Source of the DNA: Lachnoclostridium sp. UBA1434
GTDB lineage: Bacteria; Bacillota; Clostridia; Lachnospirales; Lachnospiraceae
NCBI GenBank assembly: GCA_002329645.1
Contig: DCTS01000070.1
Location: 20,670-37,784 of the forward strand
Length of the DNA: 17,115 bases
Reading direction: 5' to 3'
Shown: positions 7,140-15,121 of the stretch, in pieces
Layout of the letters: every line of letters begins with the position of its first letter
Position numbering within the stretch: the stretch's first letter is position 1
The notes under the pieces: generated by a model
Database searches by the model: none
Seen by the model: the letters and a program-made list of their open reading frames with translations, nothing else
What the model was told of the DNA's origin: nothing
Translations under genes and position numbers: made by a program

Positions 7140-8207
7140 ATGATAAATATGCTTGTTAAGACACCGGGTGCGTTAATGGTTAATGCCTTCATGGGGTTTT
7201 TTCTCCAGTACAAGGCACTGGTTATCACATGCTCCGTAATCCTGCTGCTTATAGTTAATATATTCATTCGCATAAGGCGAAGAAAAAAACGCAAGGAAAA
7301 GGAACGCGAAGAAAGAATAGTCCGGCCTGTTACCGATGTTATAGGGACCAATCCCGAGCATCTGGCAGAAATAAATAGAGATCTTAAGCCTTTTGGTTTT
7401 GCATATGACCCCAGGGAGGATATCTTTTATTCAACTATGGACGCCTGGCAAAGAAAATACGGCTACTGCCGCTTATATGACGAAGCCTGCACCCTGTTCA
7501 GTATGGTCATTGACTGTGAACCTATACCCTTTAAATATAACGGAATCAACTGGCTTATTGAGTTCTGGAAGGGCCAATACGGCATGACCACCGGCTGCGA
7601 AGTAGGGATATATTACACAACCGGCCCAAATCTAAATATACCGGGAGTATTCAATGGTACATTTTACCATGCTGTAAGAGACGAGGACCGCATTAATATG
7701 TCCTTTGCCCTCAAAAAAAACGGGAACCTTATGTTTACCAGTTCCGCATACCACTGGTGGATTACAGGATTTAAGCTGGGAGAATTCTCGGACCCCGACG
7801 AGCTTAGCATGGATATAATCCTGGACTTATTAGACAGAAGGATGGCTTATGCATTTGCCGAAGCACTTATGAAAATCGGATATACAAATGAAGAATTTGG
7901 TCTGAACGGCAGACGGGTATATGTAAGATTTACAAAGCCCCACACATCGCAGCCGATCACAAGAACAAAGCTAACTGAAAGTATAGCCCAAAAAAACAAC
8001 CGTTCATTTTGTGATTCTTACAATAAGCTTACCGAGGCATACACCGACACGCTTGATAAGCTTGAAATTGTGCGTAATGAGGATCCGGATATGTACGGCA
8101 AAATCCTGAATATGGGTAAACCGCGCAAGGTATATGAAGCATATGAGCAGATAAAAGGTTACGATAAAGCCTACGAACAGATAAAAGGCTACGATAAGGA
8201 GCAGTAG
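7140..8207 (+). CDS. DUF4474 domain membrane-anchored protein
   Basis: Protein of 355 aa, function unknown. Residues 24-44 are a transmembrane helix (ALVITCSVILLLIVNIFIRI region) followed by a very basic stretch of Arg/Lys/Glu. The bulk (about residues 85-260) matches my memory of DUF4474: YDPREDIFYSTMDAWQRKYG, then CEPIPFKYNGINWLIEFWKG and HWWITGFKLGEFSDP. The C-terminus ends in a duplicated decapeptide AYEQIKGYDK. ATG at 7140 is chosen because AAAGGAG lies eight bases upstream; the same frame stays open to an earlier ATG at 6993, giving 49 further residues without an RBS. A metallophosphoesterase gene follows after 21 bases and is very likely co-transcribed. I see no clear promoter for it. 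Confidence 0.82.
   Translation: MINMLVKTPGALMVNAFMGFFLQYKALVITCSVILLLIVNIFIRIRRRKKRKEKEREERIVRPVTDVIGTNPEHLAEINRDLKPFGFAYDPREDIFYSTMDAWQRKYGYCRLYDEACTLFSMVIDCEPIPFKYNGINWLIEFWKGQYGMTTGCEVGIYYTTGPNLNIPGVFNGTFYHAVRDEDRINMSFALKKNGNLMFTSSAYHWWITGFKLGEFSDPDELSMDIILDLLDRRMAYAFAEALMKIGYTNEEFGLNGRRVYVRFTKPHTSQPITRTKLTESIAQKNNRSFCDSYNKLTEAYTDTLDKLEIVRNEDPDMYGKILNMGKPRKVYEAYEQIKGYDKAYEQIKGYDKEQ
8139..8198 (+). repeat. Two tandem 30-bp repeats at the 3' end of the DUF4474 gene
   Basis: Units 8139-8168 and 8169-8198 both encode AYEQIKGYDK exactly, although the DNA copies differ at five synonymous third positions. Identical peptides with silent divergence suggest that the duplication is not brand new and that the peptide is under selection. 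The stop codon follows three codons later. Confidence 0.9.
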
Positions 8208-8228
8208 CAAATATTAAGGGGTGGATAT

Positions 8229-9131
8229 ATGTCGGCTTCAAGGCGTTTAACCGAGGTGATGAAGAAATCGGCCGAGCTTGTCTTTGATGATTCATCGCGC
8301 ATTGTTATTATGAGTGATTGCCACAGGGGGGATGGAGGCTGGTCGGACAACTTTTCAGGCAATCAAAACCTTTTTTTTGCCGCACTGACTTATTATTATG
8401 ACAGGGGTTATACTTATATCGAGCTTGGCGACGGAGACGAGCTGTGGGAAAACAGGAAGATTGAAACCATCATATTAACCCATAGCAACTGCTTCTGGCT
8501 GATGTCGTTGTTTTATCGTGAAGGACGCTTTTATATGCTGTACGGAAACCATGATATCATTAAAAAGGATCCCAGATATTCCAGAAACAAATGCAGCTCC
8601 TTCTTCTGCGACAGCCTGAACAAAGAGATTACCCTGTTTCCGGGTATTGAAATTCCGGAAGGCATCCTGCTTACCTACAGGCACACAGGAGATCGCATAT
8701 TGCTGACCCATGGACACCAGGCAGATATACTGAACGATACCCTCTGGCCGCTGTCCAGGTTCCTTGTAAGGTATCTATGGAGACCCCTTGAGATAATCGG
8801 AATCAATGATCCTACAAGCGCAGCTAAAAACGTGGATAGGAAAAACAAGGTTGAGAAAAGACTTGCCGCCTTTGCCCGGGACAAAAAGCAAATGCTTATT
8901 ACAGGGCACACCCATCGTCCCATATTTCCCAAGGTCGGCGAGGCTCCCTATTTTAACGACGGAAGCTGCATCCATCCGCGATGTATAACAGCCCTGGAAA
9001 TAACGAACGGAGCCATATCCCTTGTTAAATGGGCGACACTCACAAGAGCAGACAGAAGCCTGTATGTAGGAAGAGTTACTCTGGAGGCTCCTGTCCGGCT
9101 TACAGATTATTTTAATGAATTATCCAAATGA
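8229..9131 (+). CDS. Metallophosphoesterase (calcineurin-like)
   Basis: Predicted cytosolic dinuclear-metal phosphoesterase, 300 aa; substrate unknown. All five family motifs are present in order: SDCHRGD (D30, H32), ELGDGDELWE (D68; positions 65-74), YGNHDI (N107, H108), LLTHGHQAD (H161, H163) and TGHTHRP (H227, H229). The GDGDELWEN form resembles the LpxH-like subgroup, but that does not establish the substrate. No signal peptide or membrane helix is evident. ATG at 8229 has AAGGGGTGG four bases upstream. It follows the DUF4474 gene by 21 bases on the same strand, suggesting a two-gene unit in which a membrane protein and a phosphoesterase act together (inference). Confidence 0.9.
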   Translation: MSASRRLTEVMKKSAELVFDDSSRIVIMSDCHRGDGGWSDNFSGNQNLFFAALTYYYDRGYTYIELGDGDELWENRKIETIILTHSNCFWLMSLFYREGRFYMLYGNHDIIKKDPRYSRNKCSSFFCDSLNKEITLFPGIEIPEGILLTYRHTGDRILLTHGHQADILNDTLWPLSRFLVRYLWRPLEIIGINDPTSAAKNVDRKNKVEKRLAAFARDKKQMLITGHTHRPIFPKVGEAPYFNDGSCIHPRCITALEITNGAISLVKWATLTRADRSLYVGRVTLEAPVRLTDYFNELSK

Positions 9132-9233
9132 ATAAAATGCCATATCAAAATAAATAATAATATATAATCCAGCAAAACATAATATAAAACGGTAATTGTG
9201 ATATTGTATTGCACGAACGAAAGGAGTACGCAC

Positions 9234-9425
9234 ATGAAAGCATCAGTTTATCAGGATGGCTGCATCAGCTGCGGCCTGTGCATTGACGTCTGTCCGGAGG
9301 TATTCAGTTGGAATGATGACAATGTATCACAGGCAATTGAGGATGATATACCCGGAGAATGCCTGGAACGTGCCAGGGAAGCCAGGGACGGTTGTCCTGT
9401 AGATGTCATAGATTTAAAGGAATAG
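9234..9425 (+). CDS. Ferredoxin, single [4Fe-4S]
   Basis: Small electron carrier of 63 aa. Residues C10, C13, C16 (CISCGLC) and C54 (GCPVDVI) provide the ligands of one [4Fe-4S] cluster. C20 and C43 are the extra pair that forms a disulfide in related monocluster ferredoxins (family knowledge). The length and acidic composition are normal. ATG at 9234 is preceded by AAAGGAG seven bases upstream; an in-frame ATG at 9198 has no RBS and would add an atypical N-terminus. About 100 AT-rich bases separate it from the phosphoesterase gene; they contain TATAAT at 9163-9168 but no convincing -35, so it may be in the same transcript or have its own promoter. Confidence 0.93.
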   Translation: MKASVYQDGCISCGLCIDVCPEVFSWNDDNVSQAIEDDIPGECLERAREARDGCPVDVIDLKE

Positions 9426-9451
9426 AGCCTGCGATGCACCCGCAATATAAT

Positions 9452-9538
9452 AAAGTCTGTTCCAAACCGGAAGTTTAATTGCATGTTATGCACAAGCTTT
9501 TACCTGGATGCATATACCCGCGGTCTGGAACAGACTTT
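9452..9538. repeat. Long inverted repeat between convergent genes
   Basis: Perfect 13-bp arms (9452-9464 AAAGTCTGTTCCA and 9526-9538) extend, after one A/C mismatch, by four further pairs (ACCG/CGGT). They enclose about 51 bases that contain a minor GCAT/ATGC hairpin. The element is bracketed by the direct repeat TATAATAAA at 9446-9454 and 9540-9548. It lies between the ferredoxin (plus) and amidase (minus) stops. It could serve as a bidirectional transcript end, though T-runs are only three bases, or be a small mobile-element remnant. Confidence 0.7.
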
Positions 9539-9589
9539 CTATAATAAACCTCTCATGGCTAAAGCAACAAGAATGCGTAACCTACAGCT

Positions 9590-11083
9590 TTATTTTCCGA
9601 AGAATTCATCCAGCCCGTCAGCAATACCGCTAACTATCTTATCCTGGTAGCTGTCCGTTGCCAGAAGCTCATCCTCCTCTTTATTGGTCATATACCCCAT
9701 CTCAACTATCGTGACGGGCACCATGGACCAGTTAATTCCGCTCATGGTATCGGTTTCCCATACACCTTGGCTTGCCGTGCCTGTCGCGCTGACCATTCCG
9801 TTAAGTACGCAATCCGAAAGCTTTCTGCTGGCTTTATACATGCTTCCGTTATAGGGGTTGCCCGAAGTCTGACAGATGGTCATAATTCCGCGAACCGAGC
9901 TGTCATCGCTTCCGTTAGCATGTATCCTGATAAATGCGTCCGCATTGGCTTCATTTGCTATGGAAGCACGTTCGGAGTTGGATATGTTCACATTATTAGT
10001 TTCCCTTATCATGATGACATCATATCCCCGGTCGGTAAGCTCCTCCATAAGCTTCAGCGAAACCTCAAGGTTAAGCTGATACTCGGGAATACCTGTGCTT
10101 ACTCCCTTGGTTCCGGAGGAAACCTTCGCTTTCATCTCTGTTGCTCCGGGACCTATAGGCTCATTATCATTATTCGCCTTTGTCTGGTGTCCTGCATCAA
10201 TGACTATCAGCTTGTTACCGCCGCCGCTGCCGGTTCCGCCCGCAGAATTGCCTCCGCCAGATGGGGTATTCGCATCATCAGGTGTTGTACCGGAATTCTC
10301 CCCGGTCTGTGTACTGCCTCCTGTACCTTCTCCGGCCTGGGTTTCACTTTCGCCACCATCTCCTGTCTGTGTACCGCCCCCGGTGCTTTCTCCATTCTGT
10401 GTACCGCCTCCGGCACCCTCTCCGGATTGTGCTTCGCTTCCGGTACCCGCTTCAGTATTTTCGGTATTCCCTGAGCCTGAGGTCTCATCTGCAGCCTGCT
10501 GGTTGTCCGCTGCAGTATCTTCAGTCACAAGATAGGATGCTATGTAACAAACCTTATCCCTGTAAATAACTCTTGTCCATTCTTCATGGTATCCCGTTCT
10601 GTTAAGCCGGGTCTTTTCATAAAGAGTGGTGATTTTAGCAGAAGCCGTGGTTGGCTTTTCACGCAGGTTAACGCCTTCCTTGGTTATTACATAATCATTT
10701 CTGTCTTCAAATACATACTCTATATCAAGCTCCTCCCAGGAGTCGCCGGCTTCTCCATTGCCGCCCTCCTGGGCAGTACCATCCGTCTGACCATCTCCCG
10801 TTCCGGCATTATCCTGATTGCTGCCTGCATCTTCAGTTTCATCCGAAGCCTGATCATCGGGATCCGCATATTCTATATCAATTTCTTCATCCGAATTATT
10901 ATCCCCGGCTTCATTACTATCCTTCTTCCCCTTGTCATCCTGTACGAATGCCGGGTCATGATCCTTCTGTTTATCCGAGCTTTTCTTCAAAAGCGGTAAT
11001 AATATCAGCAGGACAACGACAATTGCTGCAAGCACTCCGATAATGACAAATCTTCTCCTGTACCTGTTAACCCGTCCCTTCAT
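9590..11083 (-). CDS. N-acetylmuramoyl-L-alanine amidase with SH3 domain and repeat linker
   Basis: Cell-wall hydrolase cleaving the amide bond between muramic acid and the stem peptide, 497 aa. Residues 12-33 are one membrane helix, so the rest is extracytoplasmic. Residues 34-128 are an acidic, low-complexity region containing a duplicated short motif (EEIDIEY at 66-72, EELDIEY at 117-123). Residues 130-187 form a bacterial SH3 domain (GVNLREKP). Residues 200-289 are a Gly/Thr/Glu/Ser linker with decapeptide repeats. Residues 291-497 are amidase_3 with zinc-site candidates H299 (IDAGHQ), E340 and H388 (IRIHANGS) and catalytic E461 (VEMGYMTNKEED). GGAGG five bases before ATG at 11083 sets the start. 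It is divergent from the M23 gene. Whether it acts in growth, sporulation or germination cannot be told from sequence. Confidence 0.92.
   Translation of the reverse strand: MKGRVNRYRRRFVIIGVLAAIVVVLLILLPLLKKSSDKQKDHDPAFVQDDKGKKDSNEAGDNNSDEEIDIEYADPDDQASDETEDAGSNQDNAGTGDGQTDGTAQEGGNGEAGDSWEELDIEYVFEDRNDYVITKEGVNLREKPTTASAKITTLYEKTRLNRTGYHEEWTRVIYRDKVCYIASYLVTEDTAADNQQAADETSGSGNTENTEAGTGSEAQSGEGAGGGTQNGESTGGGTQTGDGGESETQAGEGTGGSTQTGENSGTTPDDANTPSGGGNSAGGTGSGGGNKLIVIDAGHQTKANNDNEPIGPGATEMKAKVSSGTKGVSTGIPEYQLNLEVSLKLMEELTDRGYDVIMIRETNNVNISNSERASIANEANADAFIRIHANGSDDSSVRGIMTICQTSGNPYNGSMYKASRKLSDCVLNGMVSATGTASQGVWETDTMSGINWSMVPVTIVEMGYMTNKEEDELLATDSYQDKIVSGIADGLDEFFGK
10286..10435 (-). repeat. Five imperfect 30-bp units in the amidase linker
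   Basis: Residues 217-266 of the amidase read as five decapeptides of the type xTQxGExxGG (for example GTQTGDGGES, STQTGENSGT). The DNA period is 30 bp with several substitutions per unit. It forms the flexible tether between the SH3 and catalytic domains. Confidence 0.75.
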
Positions 11084-11148
11084 AGCTACCTCCGTATCAT
11101 ATTCTGAAACTTAAGTTAATGGCAAATTGATATAACTAATTTAGTAAT

Positions 11149-11176
11149 ATTTTAACACATATAAAAGGAAATTCAA
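11149..11176 (-). promoter_or_regulatory. Candidate sigma-A promoter of the amidase gene
   Basis: On the minus strand TTGAAT (11171-11176), 16 bases, TAAAAT (11149-11154), about 65 bases upstream of the amidase ATG. The spacer is one base short of ideal. Confidence 0.45.
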
Positions 11177-11321
11177 ATAAATAAATGAGTGTGCGGACAA
11201 ATCCGCATTCTGCCTGCCTGAAAATCGTCCTGCAACCTGCGAAGAGAGCCTTACTAATGGTTATAGCCATGGCCTTGCTGTCATAATATATTATAAGTTG
11301 TATTGACGGGGATGCTGTCCG

Positions 11322-12428
11322 GTGTTTAAAAATATTAAAGCAAAGCGCATAATCCTGACCGAGCTTGTAATTGTATTCATCTTTAGTTCAATTCTCATCA
11401 AGCAGGATTTTGACATGCAGGCGGCCATACAGGCTTCAATGTATGATACGGAAAAGGATTTTATAAAATGGGTAAGCTTTGATGTAAGCTCCAAGGCTCT
11501 GGACAGGGCTTACCGTTATGATGTGGATACCATCAACAACGAGGTGCACCTTAACTGGATTGAGCTGCTTGCATATCTTGGGGCTAAATACGGAGGAAGC
11601 TTTTCAAAATACAAGGAAAAGGACATGACCGAGCTTGTGAAAAAGCTGGAAAGCAAGAAGGAAACCATGGAGACCTTAACGAGCGGAATGAAGCATTACG
11701 GCTATTATCTTGAAGCATATTCGGCGGTGCTTTCCGGAATGGTGGGTGAATTCAGGATAGAGGTGAAGGATGAAAGCAGTCCCGGCGGCAAACGATGGGA
11801 AAAGAAATACGGACTTAAGGCCTTCCTGCCGATTGCCAAATACTACCCCTTCAGCCATTTTGATGATTTCGGTGTCTCCAGAAGCTACGGCTTTCGGAGA
11901 AAGCACCTTGGGCATGATATGATGGGACAGGTGGGCACCCCGATTATTGCTGTGGAATCAGGATATGTGGAGGCTCTGGGATGGAACCAGTACGGCGGGT
12001 GGCGTATCGGCATCAGAAGCTTTGATAAAAAAAGATATTACTATTATGCCCATTTAAGAAAGAACTTCCCCTTTAACAAATCCCTTGCGGTCGGCTCCAT
12101 CGTTCAGGCCGGGGATGTCATAGGGTATCTTGGCAGAACCGGCTACAGTCTTACGGAGAACTCCAACAATATAAGGACCTCACATCTTCATTTCGGGCTG
12201 CAGCTTATATTTGACGAATCCCAGAAGGAAAGCATAAATGAGATATGGATTGACTGCTACGATCTGATACTTTTTCTGTGCAAGAACCGCTCCGAAACCG
12301 TCAAGGACCCTGAAACCAAGGAATATTCACGGGTTTACAATATGATTGACCCTGTGGCGGAGCATTATATAAACCGCAAGCTTTATAAATATGACGATGA
12401 GGAATTCAGGATACATATATACCAATAA
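11322..12428 (+). CDS. M23 family metallopeptidase (peptidoglycan endopeptidase-like), GTG start
   Basis: Predicted membrane-anchored or exported peptidase of 368 aa. A hydrophobic segment at residues 10-26 acts as signal or anchor. Residues 30-165 are a family-specific region I do not recognise. The LytM/M23 domain spans about 178-295: HLGHD (H195, D199), YAHL (H244) and SHLHFG (H288, H290) give the expected zinc ligands and catalytic histidine. About 75 residues follow it, including an Arg/Tyr-rich end. No ATG is available: the frame is closed by TGA at 11304, and GTG at 11322 is the only good early start, with a weak GGGG upstream, suggesting low translation. It is divergent from the amidase, so two wall hydrolases share one intergenic region. 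Cleavage of peptide cross-bridges is family knowledge. Confidence 0.87.
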   Translation: MFKNIKAKRIILTELVIVFIFSSILIKQDFDMQAAIQASMYDTEKDFIKWVSFDVSSKALDRAYRYDVDTINNEVHLNWIELLAYLGAKYGGSFSKYKEKDMTELVKKLESKKETMETLTSGMKHYGYYLEAYSAVLSGMVGEFRIEVKDESSPGGKRWEKKYGLKAFLPIAKYYPFSHFDDFGVSRSYGFRRKHLGHDMMGQVGTPIIAVESGYVEALGWNQYGGWRIGIRSFDKKRYYYYAHLRKNFPFNKSLAVGSIVQAGDVIGYLGRTGYSLTENSNNIRTSHLHFGLQLIFDESQKESINEIWIDCYDLILFLCKNRSETVKDPETKEYSRVYNMIDPVAEHYINRKLYKYDDEEFRIHIYQ

Positions 12429-12547
12429 ACCCTGAATACCCTAATAGACATGAATCAAGTATATATCAGGTGAATCTTAAGAAACCAAATTAAGCAGGAA
12501 CCCGGAATACATAATACCGGTGAATCCTAAATCCCTCTAAAATGCGC

Positions 12548-12563
12548 AATATCATCAGATATT
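12548..12563 (-). terminator. Weak hairpin downstream of the germination operon
   Basis: AATATC-TGAT-GATATT, followed on the minus strand by GCGCATTTTAG. The stem is AT-rich and the T-run is short and displaced, so termination here is only a possibility. It is the only hairpin seen in the 172-base gap 12429-12600. Confidence 0.3.
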
Positions 12564-12600
12564 CAGATTACATTCATATAAACCGGCTGCTTGTAATATC

Positions 12601-13701
12601 TTAATATGGCTTCTTCAGCCTTCTCCCGCTGCCCAGTGATAGCAATGCTAGAAAGAAGGGCAGGGCATATTGAAAGATAAGGCTTAAGTTAAGCATCAGA
12701 GTGTTGTAAATGTAATCATATTCAAACTGGGTACTGCTTATGAAGTAAGTCAGATAAAATATAATCATGGTGACAGGGACGGCAAAAATGAGTTCCTGCT
12801 TTGCATTAAACAGCCAGCCGATACATCTTAATATAAGCACACCTAAAACACATATTGAGAGAAAATCAGACAGCATGCATATAAGCGCAACCAGTACTTC
12901 AAAGCGCTCAAAAACGTTAAAGAAGGATATGCTTTTGACTGTAATGTAGAACGGAAAAGGAAATGATGCCGCACTCAATGCGCCTGTTACTCCAAAGGTA
13001 AATAGGGTTACAACAAAGGTAAGAAGCACAAAAAATAAAATGGCGTATAAAAGCCTCCTCTTCTGCTGCTTCGTTACGGATATCCCGTATTTGTCCGCAA
13101 AGAATAAGGCTATAATAATGATTCCTCCCGAGGCAATGACGCTTTTAGATGCCATGATTGATGAAGGAAGCTTTGCAATTGAAACAGGAAACAGATAATC
13201 CGCCCTCAGCCTTGTGAAAGCACAGACAAATAAAACCGCAATCAGGAGCACTATCGGTCCGAGTATAAATTCCGAGAAGCGGAATACCGTCTTAATACCC
13301 TTTGCCAGCGCATAAAACACCATTATAATCATTACTGCCATAAAAAAATCGGACCTTGTTTTCGGCATAAGGGTAAATTGAAGGCTTAAGGAGTAGATAT
13401 TGACTCTTGCAGCAAGTATAAGCATAAACCACAGCAAATAAGCCAGGATAAAAACCTTTGCCAGGAACTTGCCGGTAAGGTGCACCATTATTTCATATAT
13501 ATTCAGACCCGGATACGCCTTAATCAAAAGCAGGATAACACCTGCAAGGGGAATTAAGGCTGCTGTCGACCATAGGGGACTAAGATACCCGCTTCTGTCA
13601 GCTTCCCTAGCCAGTGCAAAGGGTATCTCCCTGAGTATGGAGGATAGAGTTATAAATATATACATATACATCATTTGACGAATGGATACTTCCTTGTTCA
13701 T
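12601..13701 (-). CDS. Spore germination permease, GerAB family (B subunit)
   Basis: Germinant-binding B subunit of a GerA-type receptor in the spore inner membrane, APC-superfamily fold, 366 aa with about ten hydrophobic helices. N-terminus MNKEVSIRQMMYMYIFITLS, then LREIPFALAREADRSGYLSP, and FSEFILGPIVLLIAVLFV in the middle are typical of the family; the length is normal. GAGG five bases before ATG at 13701 supports the start. Seven bases separate it from the small upstream gene. It is the last gene of the A-C-D-B operon. The germinant is not predictable from sequence alone. Confidence 0.92.
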   Translation of the reverse strand: MNKEVSIRQMMYMYIFITLSSILREIPFALAREADRSGYLSPLWSTAALIPLAGVILLLIKAYPGLNIYEIMVHLTGKFLAKVFILAYLLWFMLILAARVNIYSLSLQFTLMPKTRSDFFMAVMIIMVFYALAKGIKTVFRFSEFILGPIVLLIAVLFVCAFTRLRADYLFPVSIAKLPSSIMASKSVIASGGIIIIALFFADKYGISVTKQQKRRLLYAILFFVLLTFVVTLFTFGVTGALSAASFPFPFYITVKSISFFNVFERFEVLVALICMLSDFLSICVLGVLILRCIGWLFNAKQELIFAVPVTMIIFYLTYFISSTQFEYDYIYNTLMLNLSLIFQYALPFFLALLSLGSGRRLKKPY

Positions 13702-13708
13702 ACTTACC

Positions 13709-13897
13709 TCATTTCATGTATTTTTCCAGGGCTCCGGCAAGGCTTGGCATATACGGATATATTGAATGAATAATGCCCATAGCTATTCCTGCCGTACTTA
13801 GGAAAATGAATATGACAAGGTTTATCTTTTCCTTAAGGATTTTCTTCCTTTGCCTGATAAATGAGAATATTGTCAACAGGGTTAATACATAGAACAT
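13709..13897 (-). CDS. Small two-helix membrane protein, candidate germinant-receptor D subunit
   Basis: Protein of 62 aa. Two hydrophobic segments (residues 1-14 and 26-44) are separated by a strongly basic loop RQRKKILKEK. It lies inside the receptor operon with tight spacing: its RBS AGGAGG begins at the stop of the C-subunit gene (TAG GAGG), and seven bases follow before the B-subunit RBS/ATG region. Small two-helix 'D' proteins encoded in or next to germinant-receptor operons are known in Bacillus and modulate receptor function (family knowledge). Assignment here rests on size, topology and position, not on recognised sequence identity. Position within a compact operon argues that it is a real gene. 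Confidence 0.7.
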   Translation of the reverse strand: MFYVLTLLTIFSFIRQRKKILKEKINLVIFIFLSTAGIAMGIIHSIYPYMPSLAGALEKYMK

Positions 13898-13913
13898 ATG
13901 CCGGCTCCGCCTC

Positions 13914-15077
13914 CTAATATATAAAGGATTTTGATATTTTGGATCTCAAATCATACTCATACTTAATTTTTGATATGCTTTCCTTCCAGCTGCCCTTAAG
14001 CTTCTCCCATTCCCCCTCATGCTCATTTTCCACAAGGCGGGAAATCCTGAAGATATCAAGCCCCGTTTCAGCCGAGTAATCAGCCGCCTTCTTTATAATG
14101 TCTTCTATATATTTATTCTGCCTTGCCGTAAGCCGGCTTAGGTTCTCCGCCGTAAAGATATTGACATCGGCATAAGCCTCTTCAATCATTGTCTCAAAGT
14201 ACACCTCTATCCTTACCTTCACATCCCCGTCCTCCAGATCGGATTTAAGCTTAGTATTTGAAAATGTGAGGGATAAGCTTATACCTGCCTCCGGATATAT
14301 CGGATATGCCCTGACAATATTCCTTACAAAGTTGATGCCGCTGGAGGTATCCATATCCAGGTAATCCTTAAGCTCCAGCTCGTCAAATACCGCATAGCCC
14401 CTTATCAGAAAAGCATTTTCCTCACTAACCAGATAAGGTATAAGCAGGCTGTAATAACCCTGCCTCATTTCATTCAATAGGTTAATCAGCGTATTGTCAT
14501 TTCTGGTTATGAGCCTGAGCTGCTTTTGCTCAACAGCCTCAAGATCCGCCTGTATAGTCTGTTCATTCTCGATTCCCATACCCAGAAAATCCTTTGCGGC
14601 CATTTCCTTAGTAACAAATATAAGGGATTCCATCTTAATGGTTTCATCATGGGAGATAAAGTCCAGACATTCCTTTATCCCCGACCTGGCCGCCGAATCA
14701 CCGATCAGAAAATAACCCGTATTGGCAACTGATACTATTTTCTTGCTCTTAAGCCTGAGCTCTTCAAAGGCTTCATAGGGTGTTGCACCCGAAGCCTCCA
14801 TAATATCCTCCTTGCCTGCCTTCCCCTTTTCCGGGTCAGCTCCCGAATCGGAGCTGTATATTGCACTCAGGGTATATTCCCCTTCTTCATAATCAATCCC
14901 CATGGCATGAATGAAGTTGATTTCATCAAGCTCTTTCCTGTTCATGTCATTAAGATTTGTGCAGCCGCAAAGCAGCAAGGGCAAGGCAAATACTAAGAAC
15001 TTTAAAGGCATTATAAGCTTTATAGGCTTAATAAGCTTTGTTGTCTTTATTGTCAGTAGAAGATTTATAAGCTTCAT
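13914..15077 (-). CDS. Ger(x)C family germinant-receptor lipoprotein (C subunit)
   Basis: Spore-membrane lipoprotein of 387 aa, normal length. The lipobox is LLCGC, with lipidated Cys39 likely. NLNDMNRKELDEINFIHAMG (41-60) and GIDYEEGEYTLS are characteristic of Ger(x)C N-terminal domains, and the C-terminal third (about 225-380) matches the GerAC domain, ending in helical, Lys-rich sequence. The n-region before the hydrophobic core is unusually long and repetitive (KTTKLIKPIKLI, from AAGCTTAT-type DNA repeats). The ATG at 15077 follows a stop codon directly; GGAGGA lies about a dozen bases upstream, a long spacing. A 44-base gap separates it from the A subunit. The small D-like gene follows after 16 bases. 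Confidence 0.92.
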   Translation of the reverse strand: MKLINLLLTIKTTKLIKPIKLIMPLKFLVFALPLLLCGCTNLNDMNRKELDEINFIHAMGIDYEEGEYTLSAIYSSDSGADPEKGKAGKEDIMEASGATPYEAFEELRLKSKKIVSVANTGYFLIGDSAARSGIKECLDFISHDETIKMESLIFVTKEMAAKDFLGMGIENEQTIQADLEAVEQKQLRLITRNDNTLINLLNEMRQGYYSLLIPYLVSEENAFLIRGYAVFDELELKDYLDMDTSSGINFVRNIVRAYPIYPEAGISLSLTFSNTKLKSDLEDGDVKVRIEVYFETMIEEAYADVNIFTAENLSRLTARQNKYIEDIIKKAADYSAETGLDIFRISRLVENEHEGEWEKLKGSWKESISKIKYEYDLRSKISKSFIY

Positions 15078-15121
15078 AAATCAACATTCTCCTCCATACA
15101 CATCTTTTGTGCACAAATCCG

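Noticed and set aside
9446..9548. Target-site duplication of a transposon
   Set aside because: TATAATAAA does not abut both arms exactly (one extra base on the right, overlap on the left) and is low complexity, so it is not proof of insertion; kept only as a finding.
9767..10474. 235-codon plus-strand frame opposite the amidase
   Set aside because: It is a shadow of the Gly/Thr/Ser-rich repeats and catalytic domain on the minus strand; cysteine-rich low-complexity translation, no RBS.
10586..10999. 137-codon hydrophobic plus-strand frame
   Set aside because: It is antisense to the acidic region and SH3 domain of the amidase; runs of Asp/Glu codons read as Ile/Phe/Leu on the other strand.
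15106..15117. Palindrome TTTGTGCACAAA in the gap between ger A and C genes
   Set aside because: A short perfect palindrome inside an operon, with no promoter nearby; likely chance.
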